From the NCBI RefSeq assembly GCF_003458415.1, contig NZ_QRUF01000023.1, forward strand, positions 1 to 28,892: 28,892 nucleotides of DNA, read 5' to 3'. This DNA comes from Collinsella sp. AF25-2LB. Its GTDB lineage: Bacteria > Actinomycetota > Coriobacteriia > Coriobacteriales > Coriobacteriaceae. The notes beneath the pieces are model-generated. The model was not told the origin of the DNA and made no database searches. It worked only from the letters and a program-made list of their open reading frames with translations. Positions 7,326 through 16,397 of this stretch are shown one piece after another; position 1 is the stretch's first letter; every line of letters begins with the position of its first letter. The position numbers and the translations under genes are program-made.

Positions 7326-8840
7326 ATGGAGAACATCAGCTACGATGCGCTCGAGAAGATCGGCTACAAGGGCTATCTGCTGCCCAAGGACGCTCCCGAG
7401 AAGGTTCTACAGTTTGGCGAGGGCAATTTCCTGCGCGCCTTCGTCGACCGTTTCTTTGACATGGGCAACGAGGTCACCGGCTGGAACGGCAAGGTTGTCA
7501 TGGTGCAGCCCATCAGCGGCGCCTTTGGCTTTGCCGATGGCATCAATGCTCAGGACGACCTGTACACCGTGCTGGTGCGCGGCAAGGAGAACGGCAACAC
7601 GGTTGACGAGTCCCGCGTGATCAGCGCCTGCAGCCGCTGTCTCAACCCGTATCGCGAGGACGACTATCGCGCCATGATGGAGGTCGCCGTCTCCGACAGC
7701 CTGGAGATCATCGTCTCCAACACCACCGAGGCCGGTATCGCCTACGACCCGTCCTGCAAGGCCGACGACATGCCGCCCGCGAGCTTCCCTGCCAAGCTTG
7801 CCCAGGTCCTTCACGCCCGCTGGGCCGCCGGCAAGCCGGGCGTCATCGTGCTCGCCTGCGAGCTCATCGATCACAACGGTGAGGAGCTGCTGCGCATCAT
7901 GAACCAGTACGTGAGCGACTGGGGCTGGGAGGACGAGTTTGCGCAGTGGATGGCCAACGACTGCACCATCTGCACCACGCTTGTCGACACCATCGTTCCG
8001 GGTCGCATTCGCGATCCCAAGGAGGCCGCTGTCGTGGCCGAGCGTTTGGGCTACGAGGATCCCTTCCTGGCCGTGCGTGAGCCCTTCCAGATGTGGGGCA
8101 TCCAGGGCGGCGAGTCGCTTGCCGAGAAGCTTCCCTTCGTAAAGGCCGGCCTGCCGGGTGTCTTTGTTACCCCCGATGTAACCCCGTACAAGAAGCGCAA
8201 GGTCCGCATCCTCAACGGTGCCCATACCGCCTTTGTTCCGGGCTCTTGGGTTGCCGGCTTTGATATCGTGCGCGACTGCATGCATGACGAGACCGTTCGC
8301 GGCTTCATGAACACCATGCTCTACGACGAGGTCATTCCGACGCTTGCCGCCGACTTGGATGTCGAGGACTGCAAGGCCTTTGCCGCCGCCGTCGAAAACC
8401 GCTTCGACAACCCGTTTATTGATCATGCGCTGCTCTCCATCTGCCTCAACTCCACGGCTAAGTGGCGCGCTCGCGACCTGCCCACGCTCAAGGACTACGT
8501 TGCCGAGACCGGCAACCTGCCCAAGTGCCTGGCGACGAGCCTCGCTACGCTCATCTCCTTCTACACACAGGAGCTCGTGTCCCGCGAGGGCGACGGCCTG
8601 CACCTGCGTCGCTCCGACGGCACCGAGTACACCGCTCAGGACGACGCCTTCGTGCTCGACTTCTACGCCGCCCATGCCGGCGCCGACGATGCCCAGCTGG
8701 TGCACGACGTGCTCACCAACAAGCAGATGTGGGGCGAGGACCTTACGCAGATCGCAGGTCTTGAGGAGTTTGTCGTCAGCGCGCTCGCCGTCGTGCGTGC
8801 CGAGGGTGCCAAGCAGGCCTTCGCCAACGCTCAGGCGTAA
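7326..8840 (+). CDS. uxaB: Tagaturonate reductase (altronate oxidoreductase)
   Basis: A 504-residue member of the mannitol dehydrogenase family that reduces D-tagaturonate to D-altronate with NAD(P)H. The N-terminal nucleotide-binding segment VLQFGEGNFLRAFVD (from residue 27) and the active-site motif YKKRKVRILNGAHT (residues 288-301, with Lys289/290, Asn297 and His300) are both present. Placement between uxaC and uxaA separates it from UxuB (fructuronate reductase) and from mannitol dehydrogenases. The length is close to E. coli UxaB. AAGGAGAG lies before the ATG. Confidence 0.95.
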   Translation: MENISYDALEKIGYKGYLLPKDAPEKVLQFGEGNFLRAFVDRFFDMGNEVTGWNGKVVMVQPISGAFGFADGINAQDDLYTVLVRGKENGNTVDESRVISACSRCLNPYREDDYRAMMEVAVSDSLEIIVSNTTEAGIAYDPSCKADDMPPASFPAKLAQVLHARWAAGKPGVIVLACELIDHNGEELLRIMNQYVSDWGWEDEFAQWMANDCTICTTLVDTIVPGRIRDPKEAAVVAERLGYEDPFLAVREPFQMWGIQGGESLAEKLPFVKAGLPGVFVTPDVTPYKKRKVRILNGAHTAFVPGSWVAGFDIVRDCMHDETVRGFMNTMLYDEVIPTLAADLDVEDCKAFAAAVENRFDNPFIDHALLSICLNSTAKWRARDLPTLKDYVAETGNLPKCLATSLATLISFYTQELVSREGDGLHLRRSDGTEYTAQDDAFVLDFYAAHAGADDAQLVHDVLTNKQMWGEDLTQIAGLEEFVVSALAVVRAEGAKQAFANAQA

Positions 8841-8851
8841 ATTTCCGGCGC

Positions 8852-8883
8852 AGACGCGGGCGCGGGACGGCGTGCCCGCGTCT
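8852..8883. other. Perfect hairpin between uxaB and uxaA
   Basis: The 10-bp arms AGACGCGGGC (8852-8861) and GCCCGCGTCT (8874-8883) are perfectly complementary. There is no T tract, so mRNA stabilization or processing is more likely than termination. Confidence 0.5.
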
Positions 8884-8921
8884 CGACTTCTGCTCAACCT
8901 GTAGGGTTAGGACCATTTGCA

Positions 8922-10406
8922 ATGAACACTATCCAGATCAATCCGGCCGACAACGTGATCGTCGCGCTGTCGCCGCTTGCCAAGGGCACCGCCGTCGCGG
9001 TTCCCGGGGTGGGCGAGGTCGTGGCCGCGGAGGATATTCCGCAGGGTCATAAGATGGCCGTGCGCTCGATTGCCGCGGGGGAGGACGTCATCAAGTACGG
9101 CCTTCCTATCGGCCATGTGACGGGCGATGTCCAGCCCGGTCAGTGGCTCCACACGCACAATGTGAAGACCAACCTTTCGGGCGAGGTCGAGTACGCCTAC
9201 AACCCCACGCATCCGGTTGTGGATCCCGTTGAGCCTGAAACCTTTATGGGCTTCCGCCGCGCCGACGGTCGTGCCGCGACGCGCAACGAGCTGTGGATCA
9301 TCCCCACGGTCGGCTGCGTCAACGAGGTTGCGCGTGCTATGTGCGAGCAGGCTCAGGATCTGGTCGAGGGCCCGCTCGAGGGCGTCTACTACTTCCCGCA
9401 TCCCTTTGGCTGCTCGCAGACCGGCGCCGACCATGCCCAGACGCGTCGTCTGCTGGTGGCGCTCTCGCGTCATCCTAATGCGGCCGGTGTGCTATTCCTG
9501 TCGCTCGGTTGCGAGAACTGCACGCACCAGCAGGTGCTTGACGAGCTCGGTGACTTCGACCACGAGCGCGTCCGCTTCCTCACCTGCCAGGATGTAGCCG
9601 ACGAGCAGATCGAGGGCCACAAGATTCTGGCCGAGCTGGCAGACCTCGCCAAGCAGGCCGAGCGCGAGCCCATTCCGGCCTCCGAGCTGGTTATTGGACT
9701 TAAGTGCGGCGGCTCCGACGGTCTTTCGGGCATTACCGCCAATCCCACGATCGGTCGCGTGAGCGATATGGTCGTCGCCCGCGGCGGCACGTCGGTGCTT
9801 ACCGAGGTGCCCGAGATGTTTGGCGCCGAGAGTATCCTGCTCGATCGCTGTGAGAACGAGCAGGTCTTTAACGCCGCTTCCGACATGCTCAATGGCTTTA
9901 AGGACTACTTTATTAGCCACGGCGAGGTCGTCTATGAGAACCCGAGTCCCGGCAACAAAGACGGCGGTATTACCACGCTCGAGGACAAGAGCTGCGGCTG
10001 CGTGCAAAAGGGTGGATCTGCCCCCATCGTCGACGTGCTGCCGTATGCCGGCCAGGCAACTAAGCATGGCCTGAACATGCTGTGCGGTCCAGGCAACGAC
10101 ATGGTATCCACCACGGCGTTGACGGCTGCCGGTTGCCACGTGATTCTGTTCTCGACCGGACGCGGCACGCCGTTTGGCGCGCCGGCGCCTACGCTCAAGG
10201 TGTTCACCAATCAGCGTCTGTGCGACCACAAGGCCAACTGGATGGACTTTAACGCCGGCGTGATTGCCACGGGTGAGCGCACGCTCGACGAGGCTGCTCG
10301 CGATCTATACCAGCTGGTGCTGGAGACGGCGAGCGGTAAACTCACGAGTGCCGAGCGCCGTGGCTGTCACGAGATCAGCATCTGGAAGGACGGCGTCTGC
10401 CTGTAG
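8922..10406 (+). CDS. uxaA: Altronate dehydratase
   Basis: A 494-residue UxaA that dehydrates D-altronate to 2-keto-3-deoxy-D-gluconate, closing the galacturonate branch. It has the expected two-part build: an N-terminal SAF-like domain (about residues 5-90, ending in GQWLHTHNVKT) and a long C-terminal catalytic domain with conserved Cys/His-rich segments (FPHPFGCSQTGADH, LGCENCTHQQ, LKCGGSDGLSGITANP and KSCGCVQKGG) that fit an iron-dependent enzyme. The length equals that of the E. coli enzyme. The protein is in one piece, unlike the split small/large subunits of some species. A terminator follows. Confidence 0.96.
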   Translation: MNTIQINPADNVIVALSPLAKGTAVAVPGVGEVVAAEDIPQGHKMAVRSIAAGEDVIKYGLPIGHVTGDVQPGQWLHTHNVKTNLSGEVEYAYNPTHPVVDPVEPETFMGFRRADGRAATRNELWIIPTVGCVNEVARAMCEQAQDLVEGPLEGVYYFPHPFGCSQTGADHAQTRRLLVALSRHPNAAGVLFLSLGCENCTHQQVLDELGDFDHERVRFLTCQDVADEQIEGHKILAELADLAKQAEREPIPASELVIGLKCGGSDGLSGITANPTIGRVSDMVVARGGTSVLTEVPEMFGAESILLDRCENEQVFNAASDMLNGFKDYFISHGEVVYENPSPGNKDGGITTLEDKSCGCVQKGGSAPIVDVLPYAGQATKHGLNMLCGPGNDMVSTTALTAAGCHVILFSTGRGTPFGAPAPTLKVFTNQRLCDHKANWMDFNAGVIATGERTLDEAARDLYQLVLETASGKLTSAERRGCHEISIWKDGVCL

Positions 10407-10442
10407 TGGCAAATGCACCCAAGCGTGGCGCTATGTCGTCGG

Positions 10443-10477
10443 CCCCGTCGGGAGTGTTCCCGGCGGGGTTTTCGTTT
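10443..10477 (+). terminator. Terminator of the uxaCBA unit
   Basis: Arms CCCCGTCGGGA (10443-10453) and TCCCGGCGGGG (10458-10468) pair with one mismatch around a 4-nt loop and are followed by TTTTCGTTTT. Confidence 0.9.
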
Positions 10478-10506
10478 TGTGGTTAAGTGAAAAAATTGGA
10501 AAATAC

Positions 10507-10520
10507 GATAAACGTTCACC
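10507..10520. promoter_or_regulatory. Upstream degenerate operator copy in the transporter promoter region
   Basis: GATAAACGTTCACC has a perfect right half of the GGTGAACGTTCACC palindrome and 5 of 7 positions in the left half. Its centre is 121 bp upstream of the next operator centre, about three times the 40-bp pair spacing, so it could support DNA looping. The 353-bp gap between uxaA and the transporter otherwise holds only the terminator, the NCCGTT motif and the promoter pair. Confidence 0.5.
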
Positions 10521-10585
10521 TATCTCATGGGTGTCCAGCATGGCACCTTTACCAGCAGACAATAGGTCTTAGGGCCTCAATTGTG

Positions 10586-10612
10586 TCCGTTCAGCGGTAA
10601 AAATCGACCGTT
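10586..10612 (+). promoter_or_regulatory. Tandem NCCGTT motif (21-bp period) upstream of the transporter
   Basis: TCCGTT at 10586-10591 and ACCGTT at 10607-10612 are 21 bp apart, with AAAATCG immediately before the second copy. This matches the uxaC element (AAAATCT). The second copy starts 27 bp before the centre of the proximal operator. Confidence 0.55.
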
Positions 10613-10627
10613 CGGGGATAATATGCA

Positions 10628-10681
10628 AGTGAACGTTCACCTCTCGTAAGGAATCGCACATAATCTAACTAAACGTTCACC
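10628..10681 (+). promoter_or_regulatory. Transporter promoter with paired operators
   Basis: The first operator has the perfect core GTGAACGTTCAC (10629-10640). The second, ACTAAACGTTCACC (10668-10681), has a perfect right half. The centres are 40 bp apart. TTCACC (10636-10641) as -35 and CATAAT (10659-10664) as -10 are separated by exactly 17 bp, which puts the start site inside the second operator. GATAAT (10617-10622) may be the -10 of a second promoter whose start site would fall in the first operator. Confidence 0.75.
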
Positions 10682-10759
10682 CTGAACGCTGGGCAGACAG
10701 ATGTCAGTGTGGACTCCAATGTTTTGCTGCAAGACAATCGAGAAAAGAGAGGGAGCTCG

Positions 10760-12319
10760 ATGACTAATAAGATCGGAAAAAAGCGTAAGATCACATTCTG
10801 GACGCGCTTGGGCTTTGGTATGGGCGGTATGCTCAATTCCGGTGCCCTGACCTTTACGCACAGCTACATGGTGCTGTTCCTGTCCACGGAGTGTGGCCTG
10901 TCCGCAGGCGAGGCTGCACTGATCAGCTCGTTTGCCATCTATGTCAACGCCATTCTTTGCCCGCTGATGGGCTTTGTGGCCGATAACTTCTATGCCACCA
11001 AGATCGGCCGCATCTTTGGTCGTCGTCGTTTCTGGATCTTGCTGGCCATCCCGATGATGATCGCCGAGCCGCTCATCTTCGTGGCTACGCCGTTTGGCTT
11101 CCCGTACTACTTTGTGCTGTACCTGATCTACAACGTCGCGTACACGTTCTGCACCGCCAACCTGTCGCCGCTTACCATCGAGATGACCGATGACTTTAAG
11201 GAGCGTACGTACCTCACCGGCTACAAGCATCTCTTTGGTAACGCCGCCGGCTTCCTGATGGCTGCACTTGTGGGCTTCGGCTTTGGCACCTTCGGCGAGA
11301 CCAACCCGTTCAGCTACTTCATCATCGCTACGGTCAACGCTTCGGTTATGGCAATCTCGCTGCTCTGCGTGTACCTGTCCACGTGGGAGCACACCCCCGA
11401 GGAGGTCGCTCAGGAGAAGATCGAGAGCGTCGGCGAGGGCATCAAGAAGTTCTTTGTGGACGTTATCTCCACCTTCCGCAACAAGTCCTTCCGCAAGGTC
11501 CTGTATGCACAGGTCTCCACGAAGCTCGCTGCTGCCTGCTGGTCTGCCTGCCTGTCCTTCTTCATCGTCTACTGCCTACAGATTCCTAAGTCCTACGAGT
11601 CCGTGATGGAGATGCCTGGCAAGGTCGTCGCTATCGTCTGCACCGCCATCTGGGTCGCCCTCATGGCCAAGAAGGGCTTCCACAAGTCTTGGTACCTCGC
11701 AAATGTTGGTTGCGCTGCGTGCATCATTGCCTACAACTACTTCGCCTTTGGTCAGATCAACGGCACCTCCACGGTCGCCATCGCCATGATTGCCTACCCC
11801 ATCATCTTCGCCATCTGGAAGTTCTTCTACGTTGGCTTCCAATATCTGCCCGATGTTCTGCTCAACTACATCCCCGATGTCGATGAGCTCATCACCCTGC
11901 GTCGTCGCGAGGGCATCTACAGCTCCGCACAGCAGCTCTGCCAGCAGATCGCCCAGGCTGTTGCCGTCAACGTATGGGCTATCGTCCTTGCTGCCTCCGG
12001 CTTCATTCAGACCGCCGGCAACAGCGACGCCGTGACCCAGCCCGCCACCGTGCCTCTGTACATCTGCGGCTACATGCTCATCGGCTGCGCCGGCTTCTTC
12101 CTGCTCGCGGCCGTCCTTGCCCGCGGCATCAAGATCGACAAGGAGCAGTGCGACATCCTTTGCGACGAGATCCACCGTGTCAAGGAGGGTGGCAAGATGG
12201 CCGACGTCAAGCCCGAGGTCAAGGCGCTTTGCGAGGAGCTCTCCGGCTTTAAGTACGAGGACTGCTTCGCCCACAACAATGTTGGCTTCCAGGACGGCAG
12301 CGTAATTCCCGCCGAGTAG
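10760..12319 (+). CDS. GPH-family sugar:cation symporter, probable (oligo)galacturonide transporter
   Basis: A 519-residue multi-helix membrane protein of the glycoside-pentoside-hexuronide:cation symporter family (MelB/MFS_2 type). Family signatures are the loop KIGRIFGRRRFWILLAIP near residues 75-100, where GRRRxW is characteristic, and about twelve hydrophobic segments; the last roughly 60 residues form a soluble tail (EQCDILCDEIHRVKEGGK onward). ATG 10760 follows GAGAGGGAG. It is the only importer in the pectin part of the locus, so it probably brings in galacturonides or galacturonate; the substrate is inferred from context. It starts the transporter-GH28-esterase unit and is controlled by the paired operators upstream. 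A strong terminator follows it. Confidence 0.88.
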   Translation: MTNKIGKKRKITFWTRLGFGMGGMLNSGALTFTHSYMVLFLSTECGLSAGEAALISSFAIYVNAILCPLMGFVADNFYATKIGRIFGRRRFWILLAIPMMIAEPLIFVATPFGFPYYFVLYLIYNVAYTFCTANLSPLTIEMTDDFKERTYLTGYKHLFGNAAGFLMAALVGFGFGTFGETNPFSYFIIATVNASVMAISLLCVYLSTWEHTPEEVAQEKIESVGEGIKKFFVDVISTFRNKSFRKVLYAQVSTKLAAACWSACLSFFIVYCLQIPKSYESVMEMPGKVVAIVCTAIWVALMAKKGFHKSWYLANVGCAACIIAYNYFAFGQINGTSTVAIAMIAYPIIFAIWKFFYVGFQYLPDVLLNYIPDVDELITLRRREGIYSSAQQLCQQIAQAVAVNVWAIVLAASGFIQTAGNSDAVTQPATVPLYICGYMLIGCAGFFLLAAVLARGIKIDKEQCDILCDEIHRVKEGGKMADVKPEVKALCEELSGFKYEDCFAHNNVGFQDGSVIPAE

Positions 12320-12342
12320 GGCAGGCGCATCGTCCAAACCAC

Positions 12343-12387
12343 AGGGCCGTGCCACCGGAGATCCACCGGCGGGTACGGCCCTTTTTT
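12343..12387 (+). terminator. Terminator after the transporter
   Basis: Outer arms AGGGCCGT (12343-12350) and TACGGCCC (12374-12381) extend inward through CCACCGG/CCACCGGCGG pairing and run into six T residues. GH28, 47 bp downstream, has no operator of its own, so read-through or a weak internal promoter must serve it. Confidence 0.85.
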
Positions 12388-12433
12388 AAAAACGAGTAGT
12401 ATGAACTTCTGATTACATTTGAGGGAGAGACCC

Positions 12434-14029
12434 ATGGAGACGAACGTTATCTGGCGCAATGCCCGCGCGGCCGTTATCGAGCTCGACGATGGCGGCTACT
12501 TTACCTGTGCCGATACGTGGGAGATCTTTGTCAACGATGAGCCCGCCGGTACCACGAATACGGTCGAGACCTATGTCGATGGCCTGACCCCCGGCAAGCG
12601 CAACCTGATCCGCTTTGTCTGCGGCGAGCGCGAGTTGAGCGTAGGCGTCACCACGCCGGCGGAGCCCTTTGCCATCAACGTTCGCGACTGCGGAGCCAAG
12701 GGCGATGCCGAGCACGATGACACCACCAACATTCAGGCTGCCATCATGGCCTGCCCCAAGGGCGGGCGCGTGCTGATCCCCGCCGGCAACTACCGCATCA
12801 AGTCCCTCTTCCTTAAGAGCAATATCAACATCGAGCTTGCCGAGGGCGCGGTGCTGCTGGCCCGCCACGACCGCGCCGCGCTTGCCTACATTCCGGGCAC
12901 GGTCACGGGTGACGAGGGGGCTGGGTACGCCGGCACCGATATGCTGCCCCTGGGCCGTTGGGAGGGCGAGAGCTTCTCGACCTACTGTTCGACCTTTACG
13001 GGCCTGAGCGTGCACGACGTGTGCATCTATGGCCGCGGCGCCATCGACGGCCAGACCGATTTTGCCGAGGACAACTGGTGGAACAAGGACTTTAAGAACA
13101 TCTTCCGTCCCGAGGAGGGCCGCGAGGTCGCCCGCCCGCGCATGATCTTCCTGTCCGAGTGCGAAAACGTGAGTCTTGCCGGCTTTACCGTGCGCAACAG
13201 CCCGGCGTGGAATATCCATCCCATTCTGTGCGAGCACGTCGATGCCCTGTGCCTGTCCATCGAGGGTCCCAAGAACTCCCACAACACCGACGGTTTCGAT
13301 CCCGAGAGCTGCGGTTTTGTCCGCATCCTTGGCTGTCAGTTCTCGGTGGGCGACGACTGCATCGCCATCAAGAGCGGCAAACTGGGCATTGAACCCGAGC
13401 TCCGTCCCGCCACGCACGACGTGCTGATCTCGCACTGCTACATGCACGACGGCCACGGCGCCGTGGTGCTGGGATCCGAGGCCGCCGGCGGCATCAAGGA
13501 CCTCACCGTGAGCAAGTGCCTCTTTGAGCGCACCGACCGCGGCCTGCGCGTCAAGACACGCCGCGGACGCGGCAAGGACGCCGTCAACGAGGGCATCACC
13601 TTCGAGCACATTCGCATGGATAAGGTGCTCACGCCCTTCGTGGTCAACTCGTTCTACTTCTGCGACAAGGACGGCAAGACCGACTATGTGCAGTCTCGCG
13701 AGGCGCTGCCCGTCGACGACCGTACGCCCGGCTTTGGCGCCACGACGTTTTGCGATATCGAGGCCACCAACTGCCATGCGGCCGCGGCCTATATCACGGG
13801 CCTTCCCGAGAGCAAGGTGACGCGCCTGACGTTCCAGGATGTCCATGTGACCTTTGCCGCCGATGCCGAGCCCTTTGTGCCGGCCATGGCCTGCGGCGTG
13901 GAGCCCATGGTGCGCCAGGGCATCATCGCGCAAAACGTCAAGGTACTCGACCTGCAAAATGTGGTTATTGAGGGCCAGGACGGCGAGGAGCTGCAGCTCC
14001 AGAACGTCGACAAGGTTATCCGCGCGTAG
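12434..14029 (+). CDS. Glycoside hydrolase family 28 polygalacturonase (cytoplasmic)
   Basis: A 531-residue GH28 enzyme with the right-handed beta-helix repeats of pectin hydrolases. Catalytic residues are visible: Asp286 in NTDGFDP, Asp307-Asp308 in GDDC, His341 in GHG, and Arg372/Lys374 in RGLRVKT. A small beta-rich N-terminal domain (about residues 1-85) precedes the AINVRDCGAKGDAEHDDTTNIQAAI start of the helix. There is no signal peptide, so it acts in the cytoplasm and is most likely an exo-acting galacturonidase trimming imported oligogalacturonides to galacturonate for UxaC. ATG 12434 follows GAGGGAGAGA; a TTG five codons earlier is less likely. Confidence 0.92.
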   Translation: METNVIWRNARAAVIELDDGGYFTCADTWEIFVNDEPAGTTNTVETYVDGLTPGKRNLIRFVCGERELSVGVTTPAEPFAINVRDCGAKGDAEHDDTTNIQAAIMACPKGGRVLIPAGNYRIKSLFLKSNINIELAEGAVLLARHDRAALAYIPGTVTGDEGAGYAGTDMLPLGRWEGESFSTYCSTFTGLSVHDVCIYGRGAIDGQTDFAEDNWWNKDFKNIFRPEEGREVARPRMIFLSECENVSLAGFTVRNSPAWNIHPILCEHVDALCLSIEGPKNSHNTDGFDPESCGFVRILGCQFSVGDDCIAIKSGKLGIEPELRPATHDVLISHCYMHDGHGAVVLGSEAAGGIKDLTVSKCLFERTDRGLRVKTRRGRGKDAVNEGITFEHIRMDKVLTPFVVNSFYFCDKDGKTDYVQSREALPVDDRTPGFGATTFCDIEATNCHAAAAYITGLPESKVTRLTFQDVHVTFAADAEPFVPAMACGVEPMVRQGIIAQNVKVLDLQNVVIEGQDGEELQLQNVDKVIRA

Positions 14030-14068
14030 GCGTTTGCTCTTAAACAATCGAATTCGGCATGTCGCGAC

Positions 14069-14109
14069 GCGCGATGGGCAGGGCCTTCCCGACCCATTGC
14101 GCGCACTTT
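14069..14109 (+). terminator. Probable terminator after GH28
   Basis: Arms GCGCGATGGG (14069-14078) and CCCATTGCGC (14093-14102) pair with one wobble and are followed by ACTTTTAAT. A second inverted pair, TTCGGCAT (14053-14060) and ATGCCGAA (14114-14121), surrounds it. The esterase gene starts 55 bp further on with no visible operator, so it may rely on read-through. Confidence 0.65.
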
Positions 14110-14163
14110 TAATATGCCGAAACTGCGACGTAGACGGTCTGCGACGGGAGGACGCGGTGACTG

Positions 14164-16329
14164 ATGATGAGTGAGAGACGATTATTTGAGGTTTCACCCG
14201 AGCGTGCGGGGGCATATCACAGTATCTCTAAGGCCTTGGAGGCAATTGATGAATCCTGTCCGAATGACGGACGACCGGTGACAATCCATATCGAGCCGGG
14301 TGAGTACCGCGAACGGGTCGAGATTCATCGACCGTATGTGACGCTGGTGGGCGAGACGGCTGACAGCGTGCGTATCGTGGGCAGCCTGGGCGCCAAGATG
14401 CCCTCGGGGGACGGATCGGGCATTGACGGAAAGCTAGGCACCTTTAGGACCTATACCGTTTTGGTCGATGCCGACGACGTGCGGCTCGAGAACCTCACAA
14501 TCGTCAACGATGCCGGCGACGGTCGCGAGGTGGGGCAGGCGATTGCCCTGTACGCCGACGGCGACCGTTTGGTAGTCGACGCCTGTTGCATTACGGGGCG
14601 CCAGGACACGCTGTTTTTGGGCCCGTTGCCCCCGCGCGAAGTCAAACCGGGCGGATTCATTGGGCCCAAGCAGTTTGCGCCGCGTCGGGTGGGCCGTCAG
14701 TATTTTCGACGCTGCCGGATTGAGGGCGACGTCGACTTTATCTTTGGTGGCGCGTGTGCCTATTTTGAGGGGTGCGAGATCCGCTCGCTCAACCGCAATA
14801 TGGACGTGAACGGTTACGTGACGGCGGCATCGACGCCCGAGGGAGAGCCATATGGCTTCGTGTTCCACGGCTGCTCGTTTACAGCCGCGCAAGACGTGGC
14901 ACCGGATTCGGTCTATTTGGGTCGTCCTTGGCGTGAGTGGGCCCAGACCGTGCTGATCGATTGCTGGCTGGGACAGCATATCAAGCGCGAAGGTTGGTGG
15001 GATTGGGCTAAGCCGGCGGCGCACGAGAGGGCGCACTACGCTGGTGCAAGCCTACATGGCCCGGCGAGTGATGCCGAAAACTGGGCGCCATGGGCGCACG
15101 AGCTCGATGCGACAGCCACTACCCGATACGCCCGCGAACAGGTGCTTTCCGGTGCGGACGGCTGGGACCCCGAAGGTGGCCCGGGCGACGCTGCGGAGAC
15201 CGACAGTCTTTCCGATAACGGTCGCACGGTGCATATCGACACCTATTACGAAGACGAACTGGCATTTCGTGAGCGCCTTAAGCGTGAGGGTCGCTCCGCC
15301 GCATTTAAGGGCACGACGCCCGAAGACTTTGAGACATGGCAGGTTGCGACGAGGGTTCGGCTGTTTGACCTGTTGGGCTTATCGATTATGGATCGCGTGT
15401 CGATTGAGGCGCGCGAACTCGATCGGGTGCAGATTGCCGGCGGTATCGTGCGCACCCATGCGATGCTGCAGGTGGAGCGCGACGTTTGGATGCCGTTCTA
15501 CCTGCTCGAGCCGCAGTCGCCTAAGCTCGATGCGCGCGGCCGCAAGTGTTGCTATATCTGCCCGCATGGCCATCAGGGAGCAGGCGCCGCAAGTGTTGCG
15601 GGCGTGACGGGCGTGCCGGCGGTCGATGATGCTGTGCGTAAGTTCAATTACGACTACGGTCTACGTTTGGCGCGTATGGGTTACGTGACCGTCTGCCCCG
15701 ACGCACGCGGTTGGGGATACCGTCGTGACTGGAAGGGTCAGGGCGATGGCGAGAACAGCTTTCTGCGCGGCACGTGCCTAAACCAGGCGCGCATGGCCGA
15801 GCCACTGGGCCTTACGGTTGCGGGCCTCAACGTCTGGGACAACATGCGTCTGATCGATTACCTAGAGACACGCGGTGACATTGCCATGGACGACCTGGGC
15901 TGCTTTGGTTTTTCGGGCGGCGGTTACATGACGTTGTACCTGTCCGCGCTCGACCCGCGCGTGCGCAAGGCGTTTGTCTCGGGCTATCTGTACGGCGTTG
16001 ATGATTCGCTACTGCACCTCAACGGCAATTGCAGCTGCAATTACACGCCTGGACTCTGGCGTCTGCTCGACATGGGCGACATTGCATCGCTTGTCGCGCC
16101 ACGGCCGCTCTTGGTTCAGAGCTGCGAGAAAGACCATCTCAACGGCGCCCGCGGGCTTGCGAACGTAGACGAGCAGCTCGATATCGTTCGCGACGCCTAC
16201 GCGCTGCTGGGCAAGGACGAAAACCTTCTGCACGAGGTCTGCCCGGGTGGACACCACCTGGGCGTGGCGCATCTTGCCGAGGATATCGAATGGCTCGATT
16301 CGCAAGTTGCGGAATGCGCCCACGCATAG
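14164..16329 (+). CDS. Fused pectin methylesterase (CE8) and alpha/beta-hydrolase esterase
   Basis: A 721-residue two-domain protein. Residues about 8-335 are a CE8 pectin methylesterase with every catalytic residue in place: Gln125 (GQAIALY), Gln147 and Asp148 (GRQDTL), Asp191 (VDFIFG), and Arg254/Trp256 (YLGRPW). Residues about 370-715 form an alpha/beta hydrolase of the acetyl-esterase/dienelactone-hydrolase type: nucleophile Ser584 in GFSGGG, acid Asp657 in CEKDHLNG, and His697/698 in PGGHHLG. No signal peptide is visible. A single cytoplasmic polypeptide would thus remove methyl esters and probably acetyl or other acyl groups from oligogalacturonides before GH28 and GH105 act. The frame is unbroken, with no internal stop or plausible second start at the junction. 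GGGAGGA precedes ATG 14164. Confidence 0.88.
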   Translation: MMSERRLFEVSPERAGAYHSISKALEAIDESCPNDGRPVTIHIEPGEYRERVEIHRPYVTLVGETADSVRIVGSLGAKMPSGDGSGIDGKLGTFRTYTVLVDADDVRLENLTIVNDAGDGREVGQAIALYADGDRLVVDACCITGRQDTLFLGPLPPREVKPGGFIGPKQFAPRRVGRQYFRRCRIEGDVDFIFGGACAYFEGCEIRSLNRNMDVNGYVTAASTPEGEPYGFVFHGCSFTAAQDVAPDSVYLGRPWREWAQTVLIDCWLGQHIKREGWWDWAKPAAHERAHYAGASLHGPASDAENWAPWAHELDATATTRYAREQVLSGADGWDPEGGPGDAAETDSLSDNGRTVHIDTYYEDELAFRERLKREGRSAAFKGTTPEDFETWQVATRVRLFDLLGLSIMDRVSIEARELDRVQIAGGIVRTHAMLQVERDVWMPFYLLEPQSPKLDARGRKCCYICPHGHQGAGAASVAGVTGVPAVDDAVRKFNYDYGLRLARMGYVTVCPDARGWGYRRDWKGQGDGENSFLRGTCLNQARMAEPLGLTVAGLNVWDNMRLIDYLETRGDIAMDDLGCFGFSGGGYMTLYLSALDPRVRKAFVSGYLYGVDDSLLHLNGNCSCNYTPGLWRLLDMGDIASLVAPRPLLVQSCEKDHLNGARGLANVDEQLDIVRDAYALLGKDENLLHEVCPGGHHLGVAHLAEDIEWLDSQVAECAHA

Positions 16330-16397
16330 CCCCTCGGATGTTGCGAATGAACGGTATGTACCTGTATGACCGCCGGTGTGCGGGTGAGGAGAAGAAT

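Noticed and set aside
16029..16397. Upstream in-frame extension of the SGNH esterase overlapping the fused esterase gene.
   Set aside because: The extension is Arg/Ala-rich and not esterase-like. The family normally begins just before the GDS motif, which ATG 16398 with its own ribosome site provides.
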